Shown here piece after piece: positions 1-9,776 of a stretch of DNA of 64,000 nt (its first letter is position 1; the number at the start of each line of letters is the position of its first letter). Under the pieces are notes generated by a model. It did not search any database. It had not been told where the DNA came from and worked only from the letters and a program-made list of their open reading frames with translations. Location: NCBI GenBank assembly GCA_963839165.1, contig CAWIUG010000036.1, forward strand, positions 186,001 through 250,000, in the 5' to 3' direction. Source of the DNA: DATFVA01 sp963839165 (GTDB lineage: Bacteria; Bacteroidota; Ignavibacteria; Ignavibacteriales; Ignavibacteriaceae). Both the position numbers and the translations under genes were made by a program.

Positions 1-1
1 T

Positions 2-157
2 GACGAACTGATCTATAAACGCCTTAAGGAGAATACAGGAGGACTAATTGCTGTAGATAAGAGCGGCAATTTCACTATGCCGTTTAATACTAATGGAATG
101 TTAAGGGGTGTCGCGAATTCGGAAGGTTTATTTGAGGTTGGAGTATGGAAAAAATAG
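2..157 (+). CDS. Isoaspartyl peptidase/L-asparaginase, C-terminal fragment
   Basis: The frame is open from the window edge and ends at a TAG. The 51 visible residues contain GGLIAVDKSGNFTMPFNTNG followed by a MLRGVA segment. This resembles the C-terminal end of the beta subunit of plant-type (Ntn-hydrolase) asparaginases, where the GNxxMPFNT stretch is conserved. The family hydrolyses isoaspartyl dipeptides and asparagine after autocatalytic cleavage at a threonine; that threonine lies upstream, outside the window. The start and full length cannot be judged. The next gene begins about 45 bases downstream on the same strand and may be co-transcribed. Confidence 0.75.
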   Translation, partial: DELIYKRLKENTGGLIAVDKSGNFTMPFNTNGMLRGVANSEGLFEVGVWKK

Positions 158-202
158 TCGGGACTTAATAGCTGAAATATAAATATTGAATAAAGGATGT
201 TT

Positions 203-715
203 ATGGAATTTCCAAAACAAGGTGAGTACGCAGATTACTATTCCCTTTATATAAACCAGATCCCTGATGATGATAATATAATCAAGGTGCTTGAAGATGG
301 CAGGGAAAATATGCAGTCATTCATTAAGTCAATTCCCGAGGAAAAGGGAAATCATTCTTATGCCCCTGGTAAATGGAGCGTAAAAGAAGTATTGGGCCAT
401 ATTGCGGATGTTGAACGGGTAATGGCATACAGGGCTATGTGTATCGCCAGGGGAGAGACAAAACCCCTTCCCGGCTTTGAACACGACGATTATGTTGCCT
501 CAGCGGATTTTAACAGCCGTTCCCTCTCTTCTTTTGCGGAAGAGCTTTTTCATTTGCGCAATAGTAATATAGCTCTGTTTAAGAGTTTTAATGATGAATC
601 ATTAATGAGATGGGGCAATGCAAGTAATCATGATGTAACAGTGAGGGCTTTGATGTTCATTATAGCAGGACATCAATTACACCATATGAGGATCCTGAAG
701 GAGAGATACCTTTAG
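203..715 (+). CDS. DinB/YfiT-like putative metal-dependent hydrolase
   Basis: A protein of about 170 residues with the DinB four-helix-bundle pattern. It has a first histidine in GHIADVERV (about residue 66) and a C-terminal HQLHH pair (about 157 and 161), the three metal ligands of the DinB/YfiT superfamily. The segment PGKWSVKEVLGHIADVE is typical of the DinB_2 subfamily. The physiological substrate is not known; some relatives are thiol transferases. An ATG at 197 is also open, but AAAGG at 192-196 is correctly spaced for the ATG at 203, so I use 203. Confidence 0.85.
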   Translation: MEFPKQGEYADYYSLYINQIPDDDNIIKVLEDGRENMQSFIKSIPEEKGNHSYAPGKWSVKEVLGHIADVERVMAYRAMCIARGETKPLPGFEHDDYVASADFNSRSLSSFAEELFHLRNSNIALFKSFNDESLMRWGNASNHDVTVRALMFIIAGHQLHHMRILKERYL

Positions 716-772
716 TGAAAGGAAAGTCAGAATCGTGAGGGGTTCGACTGATTAAAGTTCTCAGGATTGTTT

Positions 773-2056
773 TTAATCCCTGATGACTTCATATATCTCT
801 TTAAGTATTTTCTTTGTAGCCCCAAGGTTCTCCCTCACGTACTCTGCCGCAATCCTCCCCTTTTCTTTTCTTAACCCCTCATCCGAAAAGCAGGTCCTTA
901 GCTGACGGTAAGCCTCCTTCTGGTTTTTTATCATAATACCGCCGCCGCGTCTTAATAACTCACGCGATTCCTGCGAGTTGTCAATCTTTGGTCCGAATAA
1001 AACAGGCACCCCGTAAACAGCGGCTTCAAGTACATTATGAATATTCTGCTTAAAGCTGCCTCCGACAAAAGCGAGATCACTGTATGCATATAAAGTCAGT
1101 AGGATACCTATAGAATCAACAATAATAATTCTTTCATCGTTGTAAGAGTTCAGATGAGAAAACCTTATGGATTTCATTGTAGTTGAGATCTCATTCTCAA
1201 TCCTTTCGAGATTGGTGATTGTAGGTTCGTGAGGAACGAGAATCATTACAACGCTGTTGTCATACTTTGCAAGTTTCATAAAAGCCGGCAGGATAATATT
1301 CTCATCCATATCCCAGGTGCTTCCGGCAACAAATATCTTCTTACCGCTTAACAGGTCTTTCTTTATTATATTTTTTTCTTTAGCAGCAAGACTTTTCTCA
1401 TATACCCTGTCAAACCTAGTATCTCCCACTGCAGTCAGTTTTTCCTCCGGTATCCTGAAGTCCTTAAACCCTTCAACATCATCATTAGAAACAGTTAGAA
1501 TCCTCGTTACATCACTGAACAATACTTTATGAAAATTCTTAATCACAGGCAGCTTACGGGGAGAATTCTCTTTCATTGTTGCGTCAACAATAAAACAGGG
1601 AATATTTCTCTTCTTCATTGCCCAGATATGATTGGGCCATATATCGTACCGCATCAGAACTGCAAGATCAGGACGAATGATAGAAATAAATGTTTCCGCA
1701 TAAACACTGCTGTCGAAAGGAAGATAGGAAACAAGGTCGGCATACGGATACCTACGCGAATTTTCATACCCTGAGGGAGAATAGAAGGTTATAAGGATAT
1801 TTATAGAATTGTCTTTTTTAAGTTCCTGTATTATGGGTTTAGCCTGTTCAAATTCCCCGAGTGAGGATGAATGAAACCAGATAAGCTTTTTAGATTTATT
1901 AAGGGAAGCAGCATTAAGTATCAGCTCTTCAAAGATCCTTTTCCTTCCCTTTATACCCCGCTTAATCTTGGAATTAAATAAGGCACCGAGCTGAAGGAAG
2001 ATATATAGCGGCGGAATTATCAGAAAGTTATATAGAAATTTCCAGATTGATTTCAT
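773..2056 (-). CDS. waaA: 3-deoxy-D-manno-octulosonic acid (Kdo) transferase
   Basis: A 427-residue protein with an N-terminal membrane-anchor helix (FLIIPPLYIFLQLGALF) and the two Rossmann-like halves of GT30. The N-terminal domain has IWFHSSSLGEFEQAKPII, and the C-terminal domain has GSTWDMDE, VPHEP and SDLAFVGGSF...HNVLEAA...PVLFGP. The family moves Kdo from CMP-Kdo onto the lipid A precursor at the inner membrane. The length is normal. It follows the GT9 gene with a TGATG overlap, so the two are translationally coupled, consistent with a lipopolysaccharide core operon. It indicates a Gram-negative envelope. Confidence 0.95.
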   Translation of the reverse strand: MKSIWKFLYNFLIIPPLYIFLQLGALFNSKIKRGIKGRKRIFEELILNAASLNKSKKLIWFHSSSLGEFEQAKPIIQELKKDNSINILITFYSPSGYENSRRYPYADLVSYLPFDSSVYAETFISIIRPDLAVLMRYDIWPNHIWAMKKRNIPCFIVDATMKENSPRKLPVIKNFHKVLFSDVTRILTVSNDDVEGFKDFRIPEEKLTAVGDTRFDRVYEKSLAAKEKNIIKKDLLSGKKIFVAGSTWDMDENIILPAFMKLAKYDNSVVMILVPHEPTITNLERIENEISTTMKSIRFSHLNSYNDERIIIVDSIGILLTLYAYSDLAFVGGSFKQNIHNVLEAAVYGVPVLFGPKIDNSQESRELLRRGGGIMIKNQKEAYRQLRTCFSDEGLRKEKGRIAAEYVRENLGATKKILKEIYEVIRD

Positions 2057-3066
2057 CAGCTTTTAACAAGAGTCATAAGTGCTTCATAAGCCTTTTCGGG
2101 AGTAACTTCCAGCATACACCTGAAATGGCCCTTGGGACAGCGCTCCCGTCCTATATGGGAACACGGTCTGCAAGTTAGGGAATTGTTCTCTAAAATTAAA
2201 TTCCTGTTTTTATATGGGGTAAATCCGAATTCTTTTACCGTGGAACCGTAAAAAGCAAGTACAGGTACTTTAGCCGAGCATGCAGTGTGCATCATTCCTG
2301 AATCATTACATACAATTGCCCTGCATTTCTTCATATCAGCTGCTGTCTGAAGCAGGTGATCTTTGCTGCAAAGGTTAATAGCTTCCTTTATATTGCGGGA
2401 AATTTCTGTGCAAACAGGTATATCATCACTGCCGCCGAAAAGCACAATCGTATATCCCTTATCACTAAGCAGATTACCCAGTTGTTCATAATAACTTTTA
2501 GGCCACATCTTTGTAAAATGTCTTGAACCCGGGGCAAATCCTATAAGGTTATCCTTTCCATTCAATATTGATGAAACCTCATTTTCGGTATAAAGCTCCA
2601 ATCCTTCATTATCGGGCTGAACTCCGGGAACCGCTGCGATATACCTCTCGGGAATCTGCGGTGCATCTTTAAGCCGGTTAATCTTAAAATTGACAAGAAG
2701 AAATTTATCGGTTGTTCGTTTGTTAAAAATATAGTTTTCTACCTGAACTGCCCGCCTGATTTCAACAGACCTGAAGTTGTTCTGGAGATCGATTACTGCA
2801 TCATATCCATTTTGTGCTAATCCGGCTATTAGTTCAGAGATCTTTTCTTTTTCTTTTTCATATAAAAATAGTTCTGATATATGCGGGTTTAGCTTTAGTG
2901 TGTCTCTGTACTGAGCCTTTATAACAAAATCCAGACTAACGTTTCTGAATTTCTTCTTCAGGATTCTGACAAGGGGTGTTGTTAGGAGGATATCACCAAG
3001 AGAACTAAGTCTTATTATAAGGACCTTTTTCCCGGAGAAATCCGGTATATTATTTTCTTTCTTCAT
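2056..3066 (-). CDS. Glycosyltransferase family 9 (heptosyltransferase-like)
   Basis: About 336 residues from the ATG at 3066. Family features are VLIIRLSSLGDILLTTPLV near the N-terminus (GT9 signature), IGFAPGSRHFTKMWP (donor-binding region) and CNDSGMMHTACSAKVPVLAFYGST near the C-terminus. It ends with a small cysteine cluster (CRPCS...RCPKGHFRC). GT9 enzymes usually transfer heptose from ADP-heptose onto the lipopolysaccharide inner core. The frame stays open upstream to 3303, but that extension is only the translation of an 11-bp tandem repeat and is rejected. It is coupled to waaA downstream. Confidence 0.9.
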   Translation of the reverse strand: MKKENNIPDFSGKKVLIIRLSSLGDILLTTPLVRILKKKFRNVSLDFVIKAQYRDTLKLNPHISELFLYEKEKEKISELIAGLAQNGYDAVIDLQNNFRSVEIRRAVQVENYIFNKRTTDKFLLVNFKINRLKDAPQIPERYIAAVPGVQPDNEGLELYTENEVSSILNGKDNLIGFAPGSRHFTKMWPKSYYEQLGNLLSDKGYTIVLFGGSDDIPVCTEISRNIKEAINLCSKDHLLQTAADMKKCRAIVCNDSGMMHTACSAKVPVLAFYGSTVKEFGFTPYKNRNLILENNSLTCRPCSHIGRERCPKGHFRCMLEVTPEKAYEALMTLVKS

Positions 3067-3155
3067 ATGATGGGTAAATTTAATCAAAAAGCACAAATAC
3101 CGCACGCTCGCCAATACCGACGTTCCCGTTTCCGGTCCTCCCTGGTGTTCTCCCC

Positions 3156-3265
3156 GAATATGGAGTGTATGTGGAGTGTATGTGGAGCGTATGTGGAGCG
3201 TATGTGAAGCGTATGTGAAGCGTATGTGAAGCGTATGTGAAACGTATATGGAAGGTATTTGAAAC
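3156..3265. repeat. 11-bp tandem repeat, about 10 copies
   Basis: Ten consecutive 11-base units. The consensus is GTATGTGRAGC, and the outer units are more diverged (GAATATGGAGT, GTATATGGAAG, GTATTTGAAAC). It lies in the 380-base gap between two divergent genes, about 90 bases upstream of the GT9 start. Because 11 is not a multiple of 3 and no stop arises, it produces long false reading frames on the minus strand. Graded divergence from the centre outwards suggests growth by slippage. No promoter could be placed confidently around it. Confidence 0.95.
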
Positions 3266-3389
3266 CCTGGACGAGGGGGGAACGGCGTGGGCAACAGCAA
3301 CAAACGGGGTTCATAAATACTGCTTAAACGACGTAAATGCGGGATACGCCCCGCCAGATCAGCCTCCCTTAACTAAGGTGATTTTTTAA

Positions 3390-3421
3390 TTTGGGCTTTT
3401 TGTTACTTCTGATTATTTTTG
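3390..3421 (+). promoter_or_regulatory. Probable Bacteroidota-type promoter
   Basis: TTTG at 3390-3393 and TATTTTTG at 3414-3421 are separated by 20 bases. This matches the TTTG-N19/20-TAnnTTTG pattern known for the main sigma factor of Bacteroidota. It points at the small gene starting at 3446. The region is T-rich, so a chance match is possible. Confidence 0.5.
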
Positions 3422-3445
3422 TTTTTAACAAATAGGGAAGATAAA

Positions 3446-3712
3446 ATGACAACTTTACCTTCACCGGGCACAAATAAGTTTCCCGATGATTCTGTTGAAA
3501 AACAGGTATATAATATTGTAGACGGATTGAAAGAGTACCTTCCGATCATGAATGACCGGAACCGGCTTGGTTTCTGCCTTTATAAATATATGCAGGGAGA
3601 GGGAGATACCCCGGAAGTAATTGTAAAGACAAATAAACTTGTGCTTGAAGGTATTACTCCCGAAGAATTAGCCTCAAAAATCAGTACCGAACTGGATAAA
3701 ATAAAGAAATAG
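3446..3712 (+). CDS. Small protein of unknown function (88 aa)
   Basis: An 88-residue acidic, soluble-looking protein with no signal peptide or membrane segment. A predicted helical stretch (EKQVYNIVDGLKEYLPIMND) is followed by a short region ending in TPEELASKISTELDKIKK. I do not recognise the family. The ATG at 3446 is preceded by AGGGAAG (3434-3440), a better start than the upstream ATG at 3419. A plausible promoter precedes it. It converges on fbp with a gap of only three bases. Confidence 0.7.
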   Translation: MTTLPSPGTNKFPDDSVEKQVYNIVDGLKEYLPIMNDRNRLGFCLYKYMQGEGDTPEVIVKTNKLVLEGITPEELASKISTELDKIKK

Positions 3713-3715
3713 TTT

Positions 3716-4759
3716 TTAACTGCGCTGAGTTGAAAGTTCCTCTTTTTCTTTCTCCTCTATTGCCATAAATTCTTCTACCTTCAGAACATCTTGTTCACTT
3801 CCTATGAATATAGGTGTTCTCTGATGTAGTTTTTCAGGTTTAAGTTCAAGTATTCTTTTTTTACCGTTTGATGCTCTGCCTCCCGCGGCTTCAACTATAA
3901 AAGAAACCGGGTTACATTCATAGAGAAGGCGAAGCTTTCCATTGGGATGCCTGGAATCAGCAGGATACATAAAAATCCCTCCATAGAGGAGTGTCCGGTG
4001 AATATCCGCTACCATAGAACCAATATACCTAGTTGAATATGGTCTTTCGGTTTCCTTTTCATATTCCTGGAGATACTTAATGTACTTTTTTAAACCAGGA
4101 TGCCAGTAAAGATAATTTCCCTCATTGATACTGTATATTTTTCCTTTTTTAGGAATTTTAATATCCTCATGAGAGAGAAGAAATTCGCCGAATGAAGGAT
4201 CCAGAGTAAAACCATGAACGCCATGACCGGCAGTATAAACCAGGATTGTGCTTGAACCGTATACAATATAACCCGCAGCAACCTGCTTATAACCAGGCTG
4301 CAGGAGATCTTCGAGGGTTCCGGGTTTTCCCTCGGGAGTAACCCTCCGGTAAATTGAGAAAATTGTACCTATACTTACATTCGCATCGATGTTGGATGAA
4401 CCATCCAGCGGATCAAACATCAATACATATTTCCCAAGTTCGAATTCATGTGGAATATGCATTATGTCGGCTTCTTCCTCCGATGCCATTACACAAAGAT
4501 GGCCGCCATGATCCATTGCCCTGAAAAGCATATCATGTGCAAAAATATCCAGTTTCTTTACCTGTTCACCGTGAACATTGTTATCACCTGTGAAACCAAG
4601 AATATCAACAAGCCCTGCTTTATTCACTTCAAGAGAAATAACTTTTGCTGCAAGTGAAAGGTCATGCAGAAGGCTCGACAATTCACCGGTTGCCTCAGGA
4701 TGAAGTTTCTCCTGATCGATGATGAAGCGGGCCAGGGTCATAAATCTTAATTTTGACAT
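3716..4759 (-). CDS. fbp: Fructose-1,6-bisphosphatase class I
   Basis: A 347-residue enzyme hydrolysing fructose 1,6-bisphosphate to fructose 6-phosphate in gluconeogenesis. Visible motifs are the metal-binding EEEAD segment, DPLDGSSNIDANVSIG, and the sugar-phosphate-binding region around YIGSMVADIHRTLLYGGIFMYP followed by KLRLLYECNPVSFIVEAAGG. The length is typical of class I. It starts 35 bases after the end of an ABC transporter gene, so it probably sits at the end of the leuS-serS-ABC-ABC transcription unit. A GT-rich tail (EKEKEELSTQRS) follows the conserved domain. Confidence 0.97.
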   Translation of the reverse strand: MSKLRFMTLARFIIDQEKLHPEATGELSSLLHDLSLAAKVISLEVNKAGLVDILGFTGDNNVHGEQVKKLDIFAHDMLFRAMDHGGHLCVMASEEEADIMHIPHEFELGKYVLMFDPLDGSSNIDANVSIGTIFSIYRRVTPEGKPGTLEDLLQPGYKQVAAGYIVYGSSTILVYTAGHGVHGFTLDPSFGEFLLSHEDIKIPKKGKIYSINEGNYLYWHPGLKKYIKYLQEYEKETERPYSTRYIGSMVADIHRTLLYGGIFMYPADSRHPNGKLRLLYECNPVSFIVEAAGGRASNGKKRILELKPEKLHQRTPIFIGSEQDVLKVEEFMAIEEKEKEELSTQRS

Positions 4760-4794
4760 GATGTGACTCTCCCGGTATATTAATGATGGTAGAA

Positions 4795-6588
4795 TTAAAC
4801 AGCTTTAATAATTTCCTGATCTTTATATTGAAGCTGGTATAATTTATAATAAATTCCTCGTTTTGCAAGCAGTTCCTGATGATTTCCCGTTTCTCTTATC
4901 TCACCTTTATGCATAACAATGATCTTATCGGCGCTTTGGATGGTTGAGAGCCTGTGAGCTATGACAATTGCGGTTCTGCCCACCAGTAGTTTCTCAATGG
5001 CGCGCTGAATCAGAATTTCTGTTTCAGTATCAACACTGGAAGTTGCTTCATCCAGTACAAGAATTTTAGGATCGTAGGCAAGTGCTCTCGCAAATGATAT
5101 AAGCTGTTTCTGCCCCACACTCAATGTTGATCCTCTTTCTTTTACCTCCTCATCAAACTTGTTCGGAAGCTGGTTAATGAATTTATCGGCTCCTACAAGT
5201 TTTGCGGCGTTCATAACCTTCTCGAAAGGGATATCTTCATTATTCATATTTATATTTGATTTTATAGTACCTGAAAAAAGGAAGACATCCTGGAGTACCA
5301 TCGAGATGTATTTTCTCAATTCTCTTTTATCGATGGTTCTGATGTCTGTACCGTCAAGCAGGACTGACCCTTTCTGGATATCATAGAAACGACTCAGGAT
5401 ATTGATGATGCTTGTTTTCCCCGCACCCGTATGTCCTACTATTGCAATTGTTTCCCCGGGATTAATCCTGAAGGAGATATTCTTAAGTACATATTCTTCT
5501 TCGTTATAAGCAAAAAAGACATCCTTAAACTCAATTCCACCTTTAACATTATCCAACTTTACAGGATGCTCAGTGTTTTTAACAAATGTCTTGTTGTCCA
5601 GAAGCTTAAATATCCTTTCAGAAGAAGCCATAGCTGTCTGCATAATGTTGTATTTCTCTGAGAGGTCTCTGATGGGACGGAAAAACATTTCTGTGAACTG
5701 GAGGAACGCAAAAATAGTACCTATCGTAAGTGTGCTGTGAATTATCTCACCACCGCCGTACCAGATAATAAGTCCGATAGTAATTGAGCTTAGAATTTCA
5801 ACACCGGGATAGAAGATTGCATAGTAAAAAACCGATTTGATGTTAGCACCCCGGTAATCTGAATTTATCGAGAGGAACCTTTTAAGCTCGTCTTTTTCTT
5901 TCCTGAAGATCTGAACAACATTCATTCCCGTAACATGTTCCTGCATATACGAATTTAACCTAGCAAGGTGCAGCCGTACATCACGGTAACTCTCACGCGC
6001 TTTTTTCCTGAAAAGAAATGTCCCGTAAATTAGTACGGGGAAAACGGACAAGGTCACAAGTGAGAGCTTGATATCCATAGCAAACATAAATACGAGGATC
6101 CATACGATATTAAAGATATCGCTGAAGATCATCACAATTCCTGAAGAGAACAACTCGCTTAATGCCTCTACATCATTGGTTGTTCTGGTTACGATTCTCC
6201 CGATAGGGGTTCTGTCGAAAAATTTCAGGGCAAGTTTCTGTGTGTGCTGGAATAGCTGAGTTCGAAGGTCGTAAAGTGTTCTTTGTCCCAGGTACTGCGT
6301 GAAGTAAGTAAGGAAATATTGCACCAAAGCCTGGAAAAGCAGTACTCCAAGGAGAATAAGACTTATAACTATTAAACCATGATAATCTGATTTGGTTATA
6401 TAATCATCAACGGCAATCTTTGTAAGGTAAGGACGTAAAGGTATTAAGGAAGCTACCACAATATTCATCAGAATAGCAAATATAACATACTTCCTGTATG
6501 GTTTGATGTAGCCAAGCAGACGTTTCATCAGTTTTGAATCGTACGCTTTTCCTAAAACTTCTTCTTCACTTTTATAATCATTAGCCAT
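4795..6588 (-). CDS. ABC exporter (MsbA/heterodimer-type), subunit 2
   Basis: A 597-residue fused permease-ATPase. The N-terminal half has six predicted helices, starting near LLGYIKPYRKYVIFAILMNIVV. The ATPase half has Walker A GHTGAGKTS, Q-loop VLQDVFLFSGTI, an altered signature TLSVGQKQL (V in place of G in LSGGQ), Walker B ILVLDEATSSVD and the H-loop AHRLST. It is paired with a second ABC exporter 50 bases upstream, so the two probably form a heterodimer, with the paired half having LSGGQ. Such pairs export lipids or drugs; the substrate is not evident. Confidence 0.9.
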   Translation of the reverse strand: MANDYKSEEEVLGKAYDSKLMKRLLGYIKPYRKYVIFAILMNIVVASLIPLRPYLTKIAVDDYITKSDYHGLIVISLILLGVLLFQALVQYFLTYFTQYLGQRTLYDLRTQLFQHTQKLALKFFDRTPIGRIVTRTTNDVEALSELFSSGIVMIFSDIFNIVWILVFMFAMDIKLSLVTLSVFPVLIYGTFLFRKKARESYRDVRLHLARLNSYMQEHVTGMNVVQIFRKEKDELKRFLSINSDYRGANIKSVFYYAIFYPGVEILSSITIGLIIWYGGGEIIHSTLTIGTIFAFLQFTEMFFRPIRDLSEKYNIMQTAMASSERIFKLLDNKTFVKNTEHPVKLDNVKGGIEFKDVFFAYNEEEYVLKNISFRINPGETIAIVGHTGAGKTSIINILSRFYDIQKGSVLLDGTDIRTIDKRELRKYISMVLQDVFLFSGTIKSNINMNNEDIPFEKVMNAAKLVGADKFINQLPNKFDEEVKERGSTLSVGQKQLISFARALAYDPKILVLDEATSSVDTETEILIQRAIEKLLVGRTAIVIAHRLSTIQSADKIIVMHKGEIRETGNHQELLAKRGIYYKLYQLQYKDQEIIKAV

Positions 6589-6638
6589 AAAATTATACTT
6601 CTAAATCTTATCGTATTATTATATATCAGTATTAAATC

Positions 6639-8385
6639 TTATTTTAATTCTTCCAGCTCTTTTTCCAGCAGCTGTTTATAATGCAGATCGGCATAAATTC
6701 CATTTAGCGATACCAGGCGGTCGTGGGTACCTTCTTCTGCTATCTTCCCGTCGGAAAGAACAATTATCTTGTCGGCGTCTTTTACCGTAGAAATTCTGTG
6801 ACTTATAATCAGGCTGGTTCTGCCTTTCATAAACTTCTTCAGGTTCTTCAATATTTCCTCCTCCGTATTTGTATCAACTGCCGAGAAGGAATCATCAAGT
6901 ATCAGGATTTCCGGATCGATGGCAAGGGCCCTTGCAAGTGTAGCTCTCTGCTTCTGACCGCCGGAAAGCGTGATGCCCCTTTCACCGCTTATGGTTTCAT
7001 AACCATGCGGAAAAGATTCAACATCCTTATCAAAATTCGCAATAGCCGAAACTTCTTTCACCTTCTCAGGATTTACTTTTCTTACTCCGTATGAAATATT
7101 GTTCAGCAGAGTGTCTGAAAAGAGGAAAGGTTCCTGCTGTACGTAGCCAACATTTTTCCTGAGTATATCGAGCGGGATATTTTTGATATTCTTCCCGTTG
7201 ATCAGAAGTTCACCACCGGTAACGTCATAGAGCCGGGGTATAAGATTAACCAGTGTAGTCTTTCCGCTCCCGGTATATCCCATTATGGCAACGGTTGAAC
7301 CTGAGGGAATTTTCAGGTTTACATCCTTCAGTACAAAAGGAAGATGCTCACCATATTTAAAGGATACATTACGGAATTCGATATCACCATTCAGGTTAAG
7401 AATGTTTGTATCCGTATTCTCATTTTGTTCAATCTCATAAGGTTCGTGGAATATCTTATTCAGCCGCTTCATACTTGCTTCACCCTGCTGAACTATATTT
7501 ACAACCCAGCCGAATGCGATCATCGGCCAGATAAGGATTCCCAGGTAAAAAATAAAAGCAGTCAGTTCACCCAGATCCATTGAGCCTGAAATTATCTTAC
7601 CGCCCCCAACAAGAACCACGATGATTAGGGATAACCCTGTGATAAGAAAAAGAATCGGCATAAGCATAGCCTGAACCTTTATCATACGCATATTCTTTTC
7701 GAGGTAATCCTGGCTCATCTCCTTGAACGACTCAATCTCACTTTCCTCCCGTACGTATGATTTAATTACCCGGATACCTGAAAAGTTTTCCTGGGCTTTT
7801 GTTGTAAGTTCGGCAAACTTCTCCTGGATCTTTGTAAACCTTTCATGGATCTTCTTTCCGATTTTGTATACCAGGAACGATAGAAGAGGCAAAGGAAGCA
7901 GTGTGTACATCGTCAATGAAAAATTCAATGATATCATCAAGGCGATCACCATCGTCAGCCTTATTGTTGTATCCATTGAATACATCACGGCGGCCAAGAA
8001 ACGCTCTTACCGCATTGATATCATTAGTAGCATGAGCCATCACATTGCCGGTAGAATTATTCTGAAAGTATCGTAAAGACAGTCCCTGAATATGCGACCA
8101 GAAGTCTTCCCTCAGATCATATTCAATTTCTCTCGAGACAACTATTATGGTCTGTCTTATGAAGAACCTGAACGTACCAGCGAATACAGCGGCTATTACA
8201 ATAAGAAGTCCGTAATGGAATAGCTGCTCAACTTTTACATTTTTATCGAATGAATTTATCGCATCTTTCAGCAGAAGAGGTATGTAGACAGCTCCGATAT
8301 TCGAAAGGATAATGAATACAATACCCCAGCCAAGTTTTTTCTTATAACGAAGGAAATATTTTCTAAGTGTGAATAAATTTTTCAT
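6639..8385 (-). CDS. ABC exporter (heterodimer-type), subunit 1; frame broken by an indel
   Basis: Two overlapping frames join into one exporter of about 580 residues. The N-terminal 129 or so residues run from MKNLFTLRKYF to DINAVRAFLG, and the rest resumes at AVMYSMDTTIRLT. Near 7988-7996 the plus strand reads ACGGCGGCC where the family pattern (FLGPAVMYS) implies two extra bases. The ATPase half is intact: GYTGSGKTT, QQEPFLFSDTL, LSGGQKQR, LILDDSFSAVD and SHRIST. A compensating two-base loss in a GC-rich run is more likely an assembly error than true decay because everything downstream is conserved. It pairs with the next gene. Confidence 0.85.
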
Positions 8386-8464
8386 AAAGATAAAATAATA
8401 TCATACCGCTGACCCAAAGGGCAGGGTTATTTTCTGTTTTTGTATTTATATAAGCTCGATTAAA

Positions 8465-9742
8465 CTAATCTATTATACCAAAGCCGGTGTATTTTTGCAA
8501 TACTTCAGGGACGGTAATTTTCCCATCATCGGTTTGATAATTTTCAAGTATAGATACCATCAGCCTGCTGGTAGCAAGTCCTGACCCATTAAGTGTATGA
8601 ACAAACTCAGGTTTTTTTGCTGATTCGGGTCTGTACCTGATATTCGCGCGTCTTGCCTGGAAGTTCTCAAAATTACTGCAGGACGAAGCTTCAAGCCAGC
8701 GGTTCTCTGCGGGCGACCACGTTTCGATGTCGTAGCACTTTGCAGCCGAAAAGCTTAAATCACCTGTACATAATAATAACACTCTATAAGGAATTTTTAA
8801 TGCTTTCAGAATATCTTCTGCGTCATTTACAAGAGCTTCAAGCTCGTCATATGAAGTTTCCGGCTTAACCAGCTTTACCATCTCAACTTTATTAAACTGG
8901 TGAACACGCAGAAAACCCTTTGATTCTTTCCCGTATGAGCCCGCCTCTCTTCTGAAACAGGCCGAATAACCTACATGCCGTATGGGTAGATCACTCTCAT
9001 TAATTATTTCATTCCTGTAAATATTCGTGATAGGAACCTCAGCCGTAGGTATGGGGTATAGCTCATCCTTCTCTATTGCATACATATCGTCTTCCATTTT
9101 GGGAAGCTGACCTGTTCCCTTCATTGACTCCCGGTTAACCAGGAAAGGCGGGAACACTTCGGTATAATTATGATTCTGTAAATGATAGTCGAGCATAAAA
9201 TTTATCAAAGCCCGCTCCAGGGTGGCTCCTTTACCGATATACAGCGGGAAACCGGAGCCTGAAATCTTTGCGCCGCGTTCAAAATCAAGTATCTTTAATT
9301 TTTTACCAAGCTCAATATGATCAGAAACTTTAGCTTCCTTATCAAATGAAAATCCTTCCGGTGCCCATTGCCTTACTTCAATATTATCTTCGGCCGTTTT
9401 ACCAACAGGAACAGATTTATGCGGCATATTCGGAACGTACATCAGCATATCGTTTAGCTCATTCTCTACTTCGCGAAGACCGGAATCGATTTCTGCGATC
9501 TGATCAGAAACAACTTTCATCGAAGAAAGTAGTTCAGAAACATCCTTACCCTGCTTCTTCATAACCGGTATCTGAGAGGATACCTGGTTTCTTTCAGATT
9601 TTAGTTCATCGCCGCGCAGGATAAGGTCTCTTCTTCTTTCGTCGAGGGCCAGGATCTCATCAACCCTGTCTTTTTCATTTTTGCTGCTTACTCCCTGCTT
9701 TACGGCATCAGGATTTTCACGGATAAATTTTAGATCAAGCAT
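8465..9742 (-). CDS. serS: Seryl-tRNA synthetase
   Basis: A 425-residue class II synthetase that charges tRNA-Ser (and tRNA-Sec). It begins MLDLKFIRENPDAVKQG, the standard start of SerRS. An N-terminal coiled-coil arm (about residues 30-105) is followed by motif 2 (CFRREAGSYGKE...GFLRVHQFNKVE) and motif 3 (LNGSGLATSRLMVSILENYQ). The serine-binding TAEVP segment is present. The length is normal. It starts 34 bases after leuS ends and is probably co-transcribed with it. Confidence 0.98.
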   Translation of the reverse strand: MLDLKFIRENPDAVKQGVSSKNEKDRVDEILALDERRRDLILRGDELKSERNQVSSQIPVMKKQGKDVSELLSSMKVVSDQIAEIDSGLREVENELNDMLMYVPNMPHKSVPVGKTAEDNIEVRQWAPEGFSFDKEAKVSDHIELGKKLKILDFERGAKISGSGFPLYIGKGATLERALINFMLDYHLQNHNYTEVFPPFLVNRESMKGTGQLPKMEDDMYAIEKDELYPIPTAEVPITNIYRNEIINESDLPIRHVGYSACFRREAGSYGKESKGFLRVHQFNKVEMVKLVKPETSYDELEALVNDAEDILKALKIPYRVLLLCTGDLSFSAAKCYDIETWSPAENRWLEASSCSNFENFQARRANIRYRPESAKKPEFVHTLNGSGLATSRLMVSILENYQTDDGKITVPEVLQKYTGFGIID

Positions 9743-9776
9743 TAAAGTGTTCTGTTCTTTTAGTTATAAATTCTGA

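Noticed and set aside
3067..3303. N-terminal extension of the GT9 frame through the tandem repeat
   Set aside because: It is the translation of 11-base repeats (HTLHIRFTYAS-like) with no domain and no ribosome binding site; the GT9 domain starts properly at 3066.
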